From NCBI RefSeq assembly GCF_014873495.1, contig NZ_JADBGF010000001.1, forward strand, positions 3,100,001 to 3,164,000: DNA of 64,000 nucleotides, written 5' to 3'. This document shows positions 44,741 to 53,545 of the stretch, piece after piece. How positions within the stretch are numbered: position 1 is the first letter of the stretch; the number at the start of each line of letters is the position of its first letter. The stretch comes from Streptomyces stelliscabiei (GTDB lineage: Bacteria > Actinomycetota > Actinomycetes > Streptomycetales > Streptomycetaceae). Below the pieces are notes generated by a model, which ran no database searches, had not been told where the DNA came from, and saw only the letters and a program-made list of their open reading frames with translations. The translations under genes and the position numbers were made by a program.

Positions 44741-45418
44741 GTGCCCGAGTCCTACCCGAGCATCGGCGAGGCCGTCGCCGCCGCGATGCAGCACAACATC
44801 CGGCTGGCCTACGACGACCCGCTGCCCGTATCTGACACCCCACTGCGGGTCCGCTCTCTGCCGCACCCGTCTGCCGACCCGCACTCCATCCCCGGGATGA
44901 TCGCCCGTCTCACGGAGACGGCAACGCCCAGCGAGGTTGCCGGATTGATCGAGGAGGTCAACAGCGCCCTGGTCGGGGCCCTCCCGCAACTGACCGAACT
45001 CGTAGCTGCGGCTGCCGACTGGACCCAGGCACGCCTGACCTTCGAGAACCCGCACCACAACCCGACCTTCGATACGTGGACACGGCTGGCCGCCGCCACC
45101 CGCCTGTTGCGGGACGTCCAGGAGGAGCTGAAGGTCGCCGAGGACATGATCGCCACGTGTCCTACGGAACTCAGCGACCCCAAGTACCGCGACGAGGTGC
45201 CTGTCCTGCAGACCAGGGAACTGCTCAGCGACGTCCTCGGCAGCAACGCGGTCGCAGACACCAAACCGTCCGCCGCCCAGAACCCGGGAGCAGACCGGCA
45301 GCGAGCCGCCCGCGCCTCCTCCCCGCACGCTGCCACCCGGCGGGCCACGCCCTCCGCCGACGCGATGTCCGAACCACCGGCCACCGCGCCGCCGCCCCGG
45401 TCGCCGCGCACCCGATGA
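44741..45418 (+). CDS. Hypothetical transfer-cluster protein
   Basis: 225 aa from GTG 44741 with GAGGAGGA directly upstream; an in-frame ATG at 44,684 falls inside the palindrome and lacks a site. Helical protein (MIARLTETATPSEVAGLIEE; AATRLLRDVQEELKVAEDM) with an Ala/Pro/Ser-rich tail ending SPRTR. No family recognised. Stop overlaps a 14-codon frame (ATGA). Confidence 0.6.
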   Translation: MPESYPSIGEAVAAAMQHNIRLAYDDPLPVSDTPLRVRSLPHPSADPHSIPGMIARLTETATPSEVAGLIEEVNSALVGALPQLTELVAAAADWTQARLTFENPHHNPTFDTWTRLAAATRLLRDVQEELKVAEDMIATCPTELSDPKYRDEVPVLQTRELLSDVLGSNAVADTKPSAAQNPGADRQRAARASSPHAATRRATPSADAMSEPPATAPPPRSPRTR

Positions 45419-45459
45419 CCTCGATCATCGACCCCTCCCCCGAACAGGAGCTGCCCTGA
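45415..45459 (+). CDS. Possible 14-aa coupled mini-ORF
   Basis: ATG overlaps the previous stop (ATGA), encodes MTSIIDPSPEQELP and stops in a TGATG overlap with the leader at 45,459. It contains the leader's ribosome site (CAGGAG). A stepping stone for translational coupling; may be chance. Confidence 0.35.
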   Translation: MTSIIDPSPEQELP

Positions 45460-45638
45460 TGACCAGCAGAAGAGCGCCGCGCGCCCCGCCCCGTCTTGTC
45501 CGCTCTCCCTCCTTGGATCCGCCATGCCCGCCCCGCGTAGCAGCGCGCCCTCGACCACCACCGGGTCCGACGCGCTCCTCTACCTCCTGTTCGGCGTCCT
45601 CAGCGCCACTATCGCCTTCGGCTCCCTCGCCTGGCTGA
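45459..45638 (+). promoter_or_regulatory. Leader uORF (MTSRRAPR type, copy 2)
   Basis: ATG with GGAG 8 nt upstream. Begins MTSRRAPR with AGA-AGA at codons 4-5; 65 nt before the coupling-protein start and in a different frame, reading on to 45,638. The gene itself has only TTGGATCCGCC before ATG. Confidence 0.5.
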
Positions 45639-47311
45639 CCGGCAACCTCACCAACTCCCTCGTCGGCGTCGGCCCCTGGGTGCCGTTCAAGGCCACCGAC
45701 GCGCTGCTGCACCCCGACGTGCTGTGGCCGCATCTGAGCCCCACCGCCCTGCTGGTCGGCGCGCGACTCGTCCCCAGCCTGCTATCCGTCTGCCTCATCA
45801 TCACCGGCCTCGTCCTGTGGCTGCGGCTGCGCGGCGGCGCGAGGAACGGCCTCGCCCGCAAGCAGGATCTCGCCCCGCTGCTAGACAAGGAGATCACCGC
45901 CAAGGCGAGGAGCCTGCGGCCGAGCCTGTCCGATCTCAAGGCGAAGGAGGTCGCTCCCGCCGACCGCGGGATCCTCGTCGGCACGCTCTCCCCGGGCCGG
46001 GCCGAGGTCCGCGCCTCCTGGGAGGACGTGATCGTCGCGATCATGGCCCCGCGTTCCGGCAAGACGTCCGGGCTGGCGATCCCCGCGATCCTCGCCGCTC
46101 CCGGCCCGGTACTGCTGACCTCGAACAAGGCGGCGAACGATGCCTTCACCGCGACGGTGGACGCCCGCGCCAGGGTCGGCACGATCTGGACACTCGACCC
46201 GCAGCAGATCGCCCACCATCCGCGCGAGATGTGGTGGGACATCCTGGCCGACGCCCGCGACCTGGCCGGGGCGAAACGTTTGGCTGGGCACTTCGTCGCC
46301 GCTTCGGTGGACGAGTCGAACGGCTCCGACTTCTGGTCCACCGCCGCATCGAACACTCTCGGTGCGCTGTTCCTGGCCGCCGCCAGCCATCGGCGCCCGA
46401 TCACCGATGTCCTGGCCTGGCTCGCCTCCCCTGCTGACCGCACTCCGGTGGACCTGCTCACCGACGCCGGCCACGACGCGGTCGCCGCCCAGCTCCAGGG
46501 CACCGTCAGCGGGGCCACGGAAACGCGGGACGGCATCTATGAGACGGCGCGGCAGTACGCCAGCTGCCTGCTCGACCCGGACGTCGCCGCCTGGGTCACC
46601 CCCAGCAAGCACCTTCCCGAGTTCAAGCCCTCCGCGTTCGCCACCTCCCGGGACACGTTGTACCTGCTCAGCAAGGACGGCGGCGGCTCGGCCTCGGCGA
46701 TCATCGCGGCAGCGGCCGATGCGGTGATGCGCGCGGCCGTGGTGGTCGCCGAGCGCTCCGGCGGGCGGCTCGACCCACCTGCCCTGTGTGTCCTCGACGA
46801 GGCCGCCAACGTCTGCAAAATTTCCGATCTCCCCGACCTGTACAGCCACTTGGGCTCACGGGGTGTGATCCCGATGACGATCCTGCAGTCCTACCGGCAG
46901 GGTCAGCGGTGCTGGGGCGAGGCAGGCATGGACGCCCTCTGGTCCGCCGCGACCATCAAGATCATCGGAAGTGGCATCGACGACGCTGACTTCGCCGACC
47001 GTCTGAGCAGGCAGGTCGGTGACCACGACGTGCAGACGACGTCGGTGTCGACCAGCGACAGCGGCAAGTCCACCTCGGTGAGCATGCGCACCGAGCGGGT
47101 CCTGCCCCCCGACGCGATCCGCGCGCTCCCGAAGGGCAAGGCGCTGCTGCTCGCCACCGGTATCCGGGTGGCGATGCTCGACCTGCGGCCTTGGTACAAG
47201 GAGCCCTCCGCCAAGGTGGTGGGTCCGGCCTCGGCCCGCGCGACGAAGACCATCACCGAGCGAGCCCTCGCCAAGTCCCTGGGCCACGACGACTTCGGGC
47301 TGTCGGCATGA
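45524..47311 (+). CDS. VirD4/TraG-like coupling protein (T4CP)
   Basis: 595 aa. Two N-terminal membrane helices (about 18-42 and 75-100), Walker A APRSGKTSG (about 175-183), Walker B LCVLDEAANV (about 420-429), then TILQSYRQGQRCWG and TIKIIGSGIDDADFA as in TraG/TraD proteins. It delivers the relaxase-DNA complex to the secretion channel. Presence of a VirD4-like T4CP with VirB4 indicates single-strand transfer, unlike the FtsK-like TraB double-strand route of many Streptomyces plasmids. Confidence 0.93.
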   Translation: MPAPRSSAPSTTTGSDALLYLLFGVLSATIAFGSLAWLTGNLTNSLVGVGPWVPFKATDALLHPDVLWPHLSPTALLVGARLVPSLLSVCLIITGLVLWLRLRGGARNGLARKQDLAPLLDKEITAKARSLRPSLSDLKAKEVAPADRGILVGTLSPGRAEVRASWEDVIVAIMAPRSGKTSGLAIPAILAAPGPVLLTSNKAANDAFTATVDARARVGTIWTLDPQQIAHHPREMWWDILADARDLAGAKRLAGHFVAASVDESNGSDFWSTAASNTLGALFLAAASHRRPITDVLAWLASPADRTPVDLLTDAGHDAVAAQLQGTVSGATETRDGIYETARQYASCLLDPDVAAWVTPSKHLPEFKPSAFATSRDTLYLLSKDGGGSASAIIAAAADAVMRAAVVVAERSGGRLDPPALCVLDEAANVCKISDLPDLYSHLGSRGVIPMTILQSYRQGQRCWGEAGMDALWSAATIKIIGSGIDDADFADRLSRQVGDHDVQTTSVSTSDSGKSTSVSMRTERVLPPDAIRALPKGKALLLATGIRVAMLDLRPWYKEPSAKVVGPASARATKTITERALAKSLGHDDFGLSA

Positions 47312-47427
47312 GCGCTTCGACGCGCTGTGGGACGCCGAACTGGAGAACGGCGAGCCGGACGGGCTGCCCGCCCTGGTCCTGCCGCTCAGGCGCCCCCGTC
47401 CAGGCCGATGTCGACCTCACGGCCTGA
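47308..47427 (+). pseudogene. Small gene with two compensating frameshifts (tentative)
   Basis: ATG 47308 overlaps the T4CP stop (ATGA). The ATG frame gives a Cys/Trp-rich, unlikely peptide in the middle, whereas the +2 frame there reads FDALWDAELENGEPDGLPAL with ideal codon bias; the ATG frame becomes plausible again at APVQADVDLTA and stop. One base appears lost near 47,316 and one gained near 47,390 (C run). About 40 aa if repaired. Unknown function. Confidence 0.4.
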
Positions 47428-47460
47428 CGCTCCCCCCTCTACCTGTTCAGGAGCCCCCTC

Positions 47461-47706
47461 GTGTCCTCGCGCACTCCATCCTCCCCTCTGGCGCGCTCCG
47501 AACGCCTCGCCCGGTCACCGGTCGTCCGGCGTGGCGGCCAGTGGTGGCTGGTCACCGGTTCCGGCTCGATCCTCGCCACCGATCCGACGTTCACCGGCGA
47601 GCTGGACCGCTTCGCCGCCGCGATGGCCGCCGCGGACCAGGCCATCGCCAATCTCCGCTCCCAGCAGGACGATCCACCGACTTCCCACCCCGGGCGGCAG
47701 CGATGA
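47461..47706 (+). CDS. Small hypothetical protein
   Basis: 81 aa from GTG 47461 with GGAG 9 nt upstream. GGQWWLVTGSGSILATDPTF suggests a small beta sheet, followed by a helix (ELDRFAAAMAAADQAIANL). Stop overlaps the DnaB-N gene start (ATGA). No family recognised. Confidence 0.55.
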   Translation: MSSRTPSSPLARSERLARSPVVRRGGQWWLVTGSGSILATDPTFTGELDRFAAAMAAADQAIANLRSQQDDPPTSHPGRQR

Positions 47707-48872
47707 ATCCGCTGCTGAGTGTCGAGCAGGCGGTGCTCGGCTCGGTGCTGCTCGACCCCGGCCAGCTCACGCACCTCGACTGGCTCGCGCCGGATCACTT
47801 CTACCGGCCGGTCCACCAGGCGCTGTTCGCCGCCCTGCGCAAGCTCCGGACCGACGGCCACCCCGCCCTGGCGACCAAGGAACCCGTGCCGCTGTCCTGG
47901 GTGACCGATGCGGTCGACGAGGCCAGCCACCACGTCCGGGGGCTGACCGCGGCATACGCCCACATCCTCATCTCGGCCTGCCCGCGTCCCAAGCACGCCC
48001 CGGTGTACGGCCGGATGGTGCTGGAAGGAGCGATCCACCGCAGCGTGACCGAGCACGCGATCCGCCTCCACCAGGCAGCCCGTGCCGACGCCCTCCAGGG
48101 CCAGGTGGAGGGAGCCCTGCACCATGCGGACGTCCTGGCCGGGGTACTCGGCGACCTCGCGCGCCGCTGGGGGTCCGAACCGAGCCCGGTCGCCCCGGCC
48201 ACGCCGCCCTCCACAGCACTCGTCGCGCCGCCGCCGGTCCGGGCGGACCAGGTCGCCGAGGACGAGCAGTTCCTGCTGGCGGTCCTGGTCGAGCGGCCGA
48301 AGGCGATGGACGAGGTCGTCGGCTGGCTGCGACCAGGCGACTTCGCCGATCCCGCCCACGGCCAGCTCTACCGCTGCGTAGGAGCGCTGCACCACCGCGG
48401 CGAACCCATCGACCGGATAACCGTGCTGTGGGAAGCCCAGCGGCGCGGTCTGCTCGCCGACGGCACGCTGACCACCGAACAGCTCACCGCCATCTGCGAC
48501 GGCGTCGGCGCCGGCAGCGCCGAGTGGCTCGGCGAGCAGATCATGCGCTCCTCCGTCGCCAGTACGGCTGCTGCCTCCGCCCGCGCCATCCGCGCCCTGG
48601 CCGAGAACGAGACCCTGGCCCCCGGACGGCTCATCAGCCACGCCCTGCACGCGCTCGGGCCGCTCGACGACGTGCGCGCCCGCTGGCAGACCGCGAACGG
48701 CCACCCCGCTCCGGCGCCGCCCCCCGCGCCGTCGACCGAGGGGCCCCCGACTGCGCAGGTCCACGCCGCCCTCGCCCGCAGCACAGCGCGACCGGCCGCA
48801 CAGCCCTCGGAATGCCCAGGCCCTGCCTCCACGCCATCAGCCGCACGACCGCCCTCGCGCACCCACGGCTGA
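47703..48872 (+). CDS. Double DnaB N-terminal-domain protein without helicase core
   Basis: 389 aa. Residues about 5-110 (LSVEQAVLGSVLLDPGQL ... DHFYRPVHQALFAALRKL) and about 185-290 (DEQFLLAVLVERPKAMDEV ... DFADPAHGQLYRCVGAL) are two DnaB-N domains, the primase/loader-binding part of replicative helicases. No Walker A is present. The tail is Pro/Ala-rich. It may bind host DnaG or DnaB to help replicate the transferred strand, or interfere with them (inference). Coupled to the preceding small gene. Confidence 0.78.
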   Translation: MNPLLSVEQAVLGSVLLDPGQLTHLDWLAPDHFYRPVHQALFAALRKLRTDGHPALATKEPVPLSWVTDAVDEASHHVRGLTAAYAHILISACPRPKHAPVYGRMVLEGAIHRSVTEHAIRLHQAARADALQGQVEGALHHADVLAGVLGDLARRWGSEPSPVAPATPPSTALVAPPPVRADQVAEDEQFLLAVLVERPKAMDEVVGWLRPGDFADPAHGQLYRCVGALHHRGEPIDRITVLWEAQRRGLLADGTLTTEQLTAICDGVGAGSAEWLGEQIMRSSVASTAAASARAIRALAENETLAPGRLISHALHALGPLDDVRARWQTANGHPAPAPPPAPSTEGPPTAQVHAALARSTARPAAQPSECPGPASTPSAARPPSRTHG

Positions 48873-48927
48873 ACCGTCCTCACCCACCAACCCAGCCCAT
48901 CCGACCGTCCCCACCTTGGAGCGCCCC

Positions 48928-49512
48928 GTGAACAACACCCCACTCTCCGACGCCCTGGCCTTGCGCGCCACGGCCTCCGCCTTCGACGCCCAGCGCGGCA
49001 AGCTGCCGGTGCCGGGAGATACCCACCGCTCACCCGATGTCATCGCCGTCGCACGCCAGATCTCCGACCTCGGAAAGCTGGTCACCGATCTGGGCGACGA
49101 GGTCCTCTTCCGTGCCGCCGACCAGGACCATGCGCCCCACACCGCTCGGGTGATCACCAGCTTCGCCGCCGCCGTCGAGCCCGCAGGCGAAGCGGCTTCC
49201 GCCCTGGGAGCGGTGGCCCACCAGCTCGCCTTCCTGAACCAGACCGAGAGTCTGCGCGACCAGCCCGACGCCAGGGATGCCCGGGAGGCAGCAGTACGGG
49301 TGATGGAGGAAGCACTCGCCACCGCTGGCGCGGCACTGCACGACGGGGCCAATTCCCTGTACGCCGCATCGGCAACGGTCTCTCCCCCGTCCACGCGGCT
49401 CCAGGCTGCCCGCAGCCGGTCCGCGACCACCGCGCGTTCTTCGGGTTCGCCGCCGCCCAACGTCGCCACGGCGGTGGCAGCCCCCTCGGACCGAATCGCA
49501 CGTGGCCGGTGA
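48928..49512 (+). CDS. Hypothetical helical protein
   Basis: 194 aa from GTG 48928, preceded by TTGGAG. Almost all helical (VIAVARQISDLGKLVTDLGD; TARVITSFAAAVEPAGEAAS; DAREAAVRVMEEALATAG), perhaps a coiled-coil bundle; basic tail ending RIARGR. No family recognised. Confidence 0.6.
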   Translation: MNNTPLSDALALRATASAFDAQRGKLPVPGDTHRSPDVIAVARQISDLGKLVTDLGDEVLFRAADQDHAPHTARVITSFAAAVEPAGEAASALGAVAHQLAFLNQTESLRDQPDARDAREAAVRVMEEALATAGAALHDGANSLYAASATVSPPSTRLQAARSRSATTARSSGSPPPNVATAVAAPSDRIARGR

Positions 49513-49513
49513 C

Positions 49514-50711
49514 ATGGAACCCACCACCGCACGAATGCCGTTGATCGGCTCGCTCTGCTCGGGTTACGGCGGTCTGGACCTCGGGGTCCAGACCGCGCTC
49601 GGCGGCACCGTGGCCTGGCACGCCGAGATCAACCCCGACGCCGCGCGCATCCTGGCCCGGCACTGGCCCGGCGTGCCCAACCTGCGGGACATCACCTCCG
49701 TCGACTGGGCCAATGTGCCTCGGGTGTGCGTCCTGACGGCCGGTTTCCCCTGTCAAAGACGTCTCCGTCGCCGGCCGCCGGGCCGGACTCAACCCCCACA
49801 CCCGCTCGGGGCTGTGGCTGCACGTCGCCCGTGCGGTCGAAGCCCTCCGCCCCTGCTTGGTGGTGATCGAGAATGTCCGAGGTCTCCTCACCTCGCCCGC
49901 CGGTTCCCCTGGCGACGTGGAATTCTGCCCGTGGTGTCTGGGAGACGACCCAACCCAGCCTCCTGTGCGGGCACTTGGTGCCGTACTCGGCTCCCTGGCC
50001 GATCTCCGGTACGACGCGAAGTGGCTCGTGCTTCGTGCCTCCGACGTCGGAGCCCCCCATCGTCGCGAGCGCACCTTCCTCGCCGCCTGGCCCGCCGAGC
50101 ACCCTGCTCAAGACCCCGACGAGCAACATCGGCAAGAACGGCGGCTCCCAGCACCCGTCGAAGAGGAAGAGCGGCGGCCACGGCCCGAACCTGGCCGACG
50201 AGGTGGAGTGGCTGCTGCCCACGCCAAAGGCGTCGGACGGGATCAAGGGCTCGCCGAACCAGCGGCACGGCAACGGGGACATGACACTGCCGAGCGCGGC
50301 AGCGTCGCTGCTGCCCACCCCAAGGGCGAGCGACACCGGCACCCCGGGCCGCCGTCCGGGCAAGGGCTGGCGCCCGCCCCTGTCGGCGGTGGTCCTGCCG
50401 CTGTGGGCGGAGGCGGCCCCGGAAGCGGAGGGACCGACGGGCGATGGGGAGCGTACGCCTCCGCCATCGCCCGATGGGAGAACCTCACCCGCCCCGCGCC
50501 GGCGCCCACCGACGCCGCCGGACGCCTGCGCGCCGACTTCGTGGAGTGGATGCAGGGCCTGCCTCCTGGCTGGGTGACCGCCACTCCGGGACTCGGCCGA
50601 CCGGCTCAGCTCACCGCACTCGGCAACGGCGTGATCCCCCAACAGGCCACCCGAGCCGTGCGGTTGCTGGCACCTCCCTTCCCAGGCTGCCCCCGCTGCA
50701 CCGCGCCGTAG
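49514..50711 (+). pseudogene. C5-cytosine DNA methyltransferase, three frameshifts
   Basis: ATG 49514. Motif I LIGSLCSGYGGLDLGV and motif IV TAGFPCQ are intact, then the frame breaks at CAAAGAC (49,755-49,757): with one A fewer it continues DVSVAGRRAGLNPHTRSGLW and VVIENVRGLL. A second +1 shift at CCC 50,091 restores LLKTPTSNIGKNGG and LLPTPKASDG, and a -1 shift at GGG 50,439 restores ARWENL ... LTALGNGVIPQQ (motifs IX-X). Repaired length is about 398 aa, a full Dcm-type enzyme of the kind carried by actinophages and plasmids. As read it is inactive, unless the indels are sequencing errors. Confidence 0.8.
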
Positions 50712-50731
50712 CGCCCCACTACCCGGTTTCC

Positions 50732-50772
50732 CCGGCCGCGCCAAATCGCGGAATCTCCGCATCCTCCTGCCC
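50732..50772 (+). repeat. 41-bp dispersed element, copy 2
   Basis: See copy at 43,171. Here the core contains a small inverted repeat GCGGA-ATC-TCCGC. It lies 20 bp after the methylase stop and 68 bp before the leader at 50,800. Confidence 0.55.
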
Positions 50773-50799
50773 ATGCCGACCTGCGAAGGGAGCACCGCC

Positions 50800-51135
50800 G
50801 TGACCTCCAGAAGAGCGCGCCGCACGTCGCCCCTGCCCGGCTCGCTCACTCCCTTGGATCCGCTATGTCAGACCCCAGCAAGGCCACCCCCGAGCTCGAG
50901 CCGTTCCGCGTTCCCGACGGCGACCTCGACGATCTCGCCAGCACCCTCGCCAAGACCATGGCGGAGGTACGCCAGCACGGCGTCATCCTCGACCGCCTCG
51001 GCTCCGAGCCCGTCTCCACCCCTCAGCCCACCGCGGACACCTCCACCGCAGGCGCTGCCGGTGCCGACAAGGCCGCCGCCCCGGCCTCGGTGTTCATCCT
51101 CGCCCTGGGCGGCGAGACGTACGCCGTCGAGCTGA
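50800..51135 (+). promoter_or_regulatory. Leader uORF (MTSRRAPR type, copy 3)
   Basis: GTG with GGGAG 8 nt upstream, encoding MTSRRARRTS with AGA-AGA at codons 4-5. 65 nt before the DUF4913 gene, which starts after TTGGATCCGCT. Reads over the gene in another frame to 51,135; only the first 20-25 codons are likely relevant. Confidence 0.5.
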
Positions 51136-51461
51136 CCGCGCTCAGCGACTGGGTGAACCACCTGTTCCTGCCCGTCTACGGACGGGAGATCAGCACTACC
51201 CGCCCGTGGTGCGACCAGTGGCACGAGCACCCCGAGGCCGTTGCCCGGCTGCACGCGCTCTGGCTCGCGTGGCAGCAGCTCACCGACGCCGAGGCCGGCC
51301 TCACCGGTCCCTCGACGTGGCACCGCGACCACCTCGACCAGGCCCTGGTTCATCTCCGTGCTCCCGACGGCCCCTTCGCCGCATGCACGACGAGCCCGAC
51401 TCGGCCCAACCACCGCGTGCTGGCCACCCCGGCGCCCGAGCTGACGGGAGCCACCCTGTGA
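50865..51461 (+). CDS. DUF4913 protein
   Basis: 198 aa. The DUF4913 signature is clear: WVNHLFLPVYGREI, RPWCDQWHEHPEAVARLHALW, then WHRDHLDQAL and DGPFAACT. This family occurs on actinobacterial plasmids and integrative elements; its function is unknown. N-terminal 60 residues are acidic and likely disordered. Stop overlaps the next start (GTGA). Confidence 0.85.
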   Translation: MSDPSKATPELEPFRVPDGDLDDLASTLAKTMAEVRQHGVILDRLGSEPVSTPQPTADTSTAGAAGADKAAAPASVFILALGGETYAVELTALSDWVNHLFLPVYGREISTTRPWCDQWHEHPEAVARLHALWLAWQQLTDAEAGLTGPSTWHRDHLDQALVHLRAPDGPFAACTTSPTRPNHRVLATPAPELTGATL

Positions 51462-52225
51462 TCGCCGAACCCGACTTCCGCCTCGCCGACTTCGAGCCTG
51501 CCGACGCCGCCTCCGAACTCGCCGAGAGCAGCGTCTGGGCCGGAGACCTGACCGTGCTGGCCGAGCACCACACCACCCCGGAGGGGACGCACAGCTACCT
51601 CGTCGCCCACGACAGGTCGATGCCCTGGGGCGTCCCCGGTGATCCGGCGCTCGTTGCCATCAAGATCACGCGGGACCTGCGCGAGCGCACGTTCACCTTC
51701 GAGACCGCGAACCACGCCAGCCTGGCGTTCGCCCAGAACTGGCTGATCGAGCATGGCTGCCCACCCGAGCAGATCGCCCAGGCCAAGGGGGACTCCCTGA
51801 AGCCCGCCGACGATCTCACCCTCTGGATCGAGCAGCAGATCCGGGAGTCAGGCACTCGTTACAAGGTCCTCGACAGCTGGACCTCGGACTACGCCCCGTC
51901 CGAGACCTGGACGCTGACCCGTGACTCCAGCGCCGCTCAGGCACCGATTCGTGTCTTCCTCGAAGAGGGGAACCCCGACGCCCACACGTACACGATGCGC
52001 GAGGGCGCCTTCGCCGACGAGGCCGCCGCCCGCCACTGGCTGGAAGACCGCAGCAGTCCGCTGCCGCAGCCCCCGGACTACCGCGGTGAGGCCGCCGCCC
52101 GGCTGACCCGCGCCGCCCTCACCCGATCATCGGGTGCCTCCGCGATCCCGAAAGCCGGCCTCGACACGGGCAACGCGCCGTCGGCAGGAACGGGTCAGCG
52201 CCCGACCCCCCGGAGGCCGATGTGA
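51458..52225 (+). CDS. Hypothetical transfer-cluster protein
   Basis: 255 aa from GTG 51458. Alternating strands and helices; VLAEHHTTPEGTHSYLVAHD and YTMREGAFADEAAARHWLED suggest two small alpha-beta domains. Ala/Arg-rich tail ends PTPRRPM. Couplings on both sides (GTGA upstream, ATGTGA downstream). Family not recognised. Confidence 0.6.
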   Translation: MIAEPDFRLADFEPADAASELAESSVWAGDLTVLAEHHTTPEGTHSYLVAHDRSMPWGVPGDPALVAIKITRDLRERTFTFETANHASLAFAQNWLIEHGCPPEQIAQAKGDSLKPADDLTLWIEQQIRESGTRYKVLDSWTSDYAPSETWTLTRDSSAAQAPIRVFLEEGNPDAHTYTMREGAFADEAAARHWLEDRSSPLPQPPDYRGEAAARLTRAALTRSSGASAIPKAGLDTGNAPSAGTGQRPTPRRPM

Positions 52226-52711
52226 GCCGCGCCCGCTTCGCCTTCGCCGCCCCACCCGGACGCCATCGCGGACCTGCGACAACTCCCCGACGAAGTCCGC
52301 GACCTGGCACTGCTGGAACTGCAGAACCTGGTCCACGGCAGCGACGACTGCCTGCCGCTGACCGGCCGCCTCGCGGGCTTCCACAAGGTCTACGTCGACC
52401 CGGCCGTCTCCTACCGGATGGTCATCCAGTTCCGCCCGGCCCCACCCACCTCGACCCACAAACGCGAGATCTACCTCGTCGCGGCCGGTGCCCGGGAGGA
52501 CTACGCGGTCTACCGCACGGCCCAGCTCCGCACCAACCGCACCGGCCCCAACCGGCACGAGGGCACCGACGCGGCGGCCGAGGCCCGAGTCCAGGCGGCC
52601 CGGTCCCGATCCCCCCACGCGATCGACCCGACCACGTCCCTCCCGGCCACCACACCGGCGGCAGCCAGCCCCGCCGCCCCGGCCGCCTCCCGAAAGGCCT
52701 CCATCCGATGA
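52222..52711 (+). pseudogene. RelE-like protein gene with frameshift
   Basis: GTG 52222 overlaps the previous stop and gives MSRARFAFAA, then at CCCC (52,250-52,253) the frame breaks. With one C fewer it continues HPDAIADLRQLPDEVRDLAL and FHKVYVDPAVSYRMVIQFRP to the stop at 52,711. The helix-helix-sheet order (LPDEVRDLALLELQNLV, then Arg-rich strands) is RelE-like. The second half has no start codon before 52,418. About 162 aa if repaired. Related fold class to the head of the UvrD-like protein at 447, but not obviously homologous. Confidence 0.6.
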
Positions 52712-53376
52712 CCGCCAACCGTGCGTCCCTCGACCGCACCGAACTGGCCGGGCTACTCACCGACGCCGCGCGGAGCGTCTCGGAGGTCCTCACGACCGAG
52801 TACCCCACCTCCGCCGGCCGCTCCTACCTGCATCCCGTCCTCGGCGCGCTGTCCGCCGGTCCCCGGGTGGTCCGCGAACTGAACGACCGGCTCGAAGAGT
52901 TCGTCGTCGAAGAGCCGCTGCCTTCCACCCCCGCCGGTCTGTTCACCCTGGCGTCCTACGCTTCCGCGCTCGGCTGGCTCACCGAGTCCCTCGCCGAGCT
53001 GACCGCCTCCGTGGACCAGATCTGCACGCGCGTCGGCATCCCGGCCGAGCCGCCGGACCCGGCCTTCGTCGCGCCCTCGCCAACGGACCAGGACGACGAG
53101 TTCGACTTCGCGTTCAGCGCGCTGGAGTTGGCCGCCATCCGCACAGCCGCCGAGGCTGCCGACCTCAGCCCCGGCGACTACGTCGAGGTGCTCTCGCGGT
53201 CCCTGCTCGCCGCCTCCCGGATCACCGACGCCTGCATGGAGATCTCCAGCGGCCTGCTCGAAGACGCCGCGTACGTCCTCGGCGAGGCAACCGATCACGT
53301 CCGAATCGGCGAGGGCCCCGACAGCCTGCCCACTCTGGTGCGCTCTCTGCTCGCCCGAATGGACGCTGCCGAATGA
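52708..53376 (+). CDS. Hypothetical helical protein
   Basis: 222 aa, ATG overlaps the previous stop (ATGA). Mostly helical (LAGLLTDAARSVSEVLTTEY; LASYASALGWLTESLAELTA; ALELAAIRTAAEAADLSPGD). Acidic. No family recognised. Stop overlaps a small frameshifted gene (ATGA). Confidence 0.6.
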   Translation: MTANRASLDRTELAGLLTDAARSVSEVLTTEYPTSAGRSYLHPVLGALSAGPRVVRELNDRLEEFVVEEPLPSTPAGLFTLASYASALGWLTESLAELTASVDQICTRVGIPAEPPDPAFVAPSPTDQDDEFDFAFSALELAAIRTAAEAADLSPGDYVEVLSRSLLAASRITDACMEISSGLLEDAAYVLGEATDHVRIGEGPDSLPTLVRSLLARMDAAE

Positions 53377-53524
53377 ACCCCCACGACAGGGCGAAGCGGC
53401 CCGGCGCGCACCTGGTCGCCGAGAAGTTCTGCGTCGAGGCCCCTTGGCGCTGAGCGACGACCGTCCACCCCGCGACCCGCGTTCCCCCGCCGGCCCGACC
53501 GCCAAGCCCTCCCGCTCCCGCTGA
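53373..53524 (+). pseudogene. Small gene with C-run frameshift (tentative)
   Basis: ATG overlaps the upstream stop. MNPHDRAKRPGAHLVAEKF reads well, then the frame stops early at 53,453. With one extra C in the run 53,440-53,443 it continues PLALSDDRPPRDPRSPAGP and ends in a basic AKPSRSR tail like other proteins here. About 50 aa if repaired. Confidence 0.4.
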
Positions 53525-53545
53525 AATCCTCAGAAGGAAGACCCC

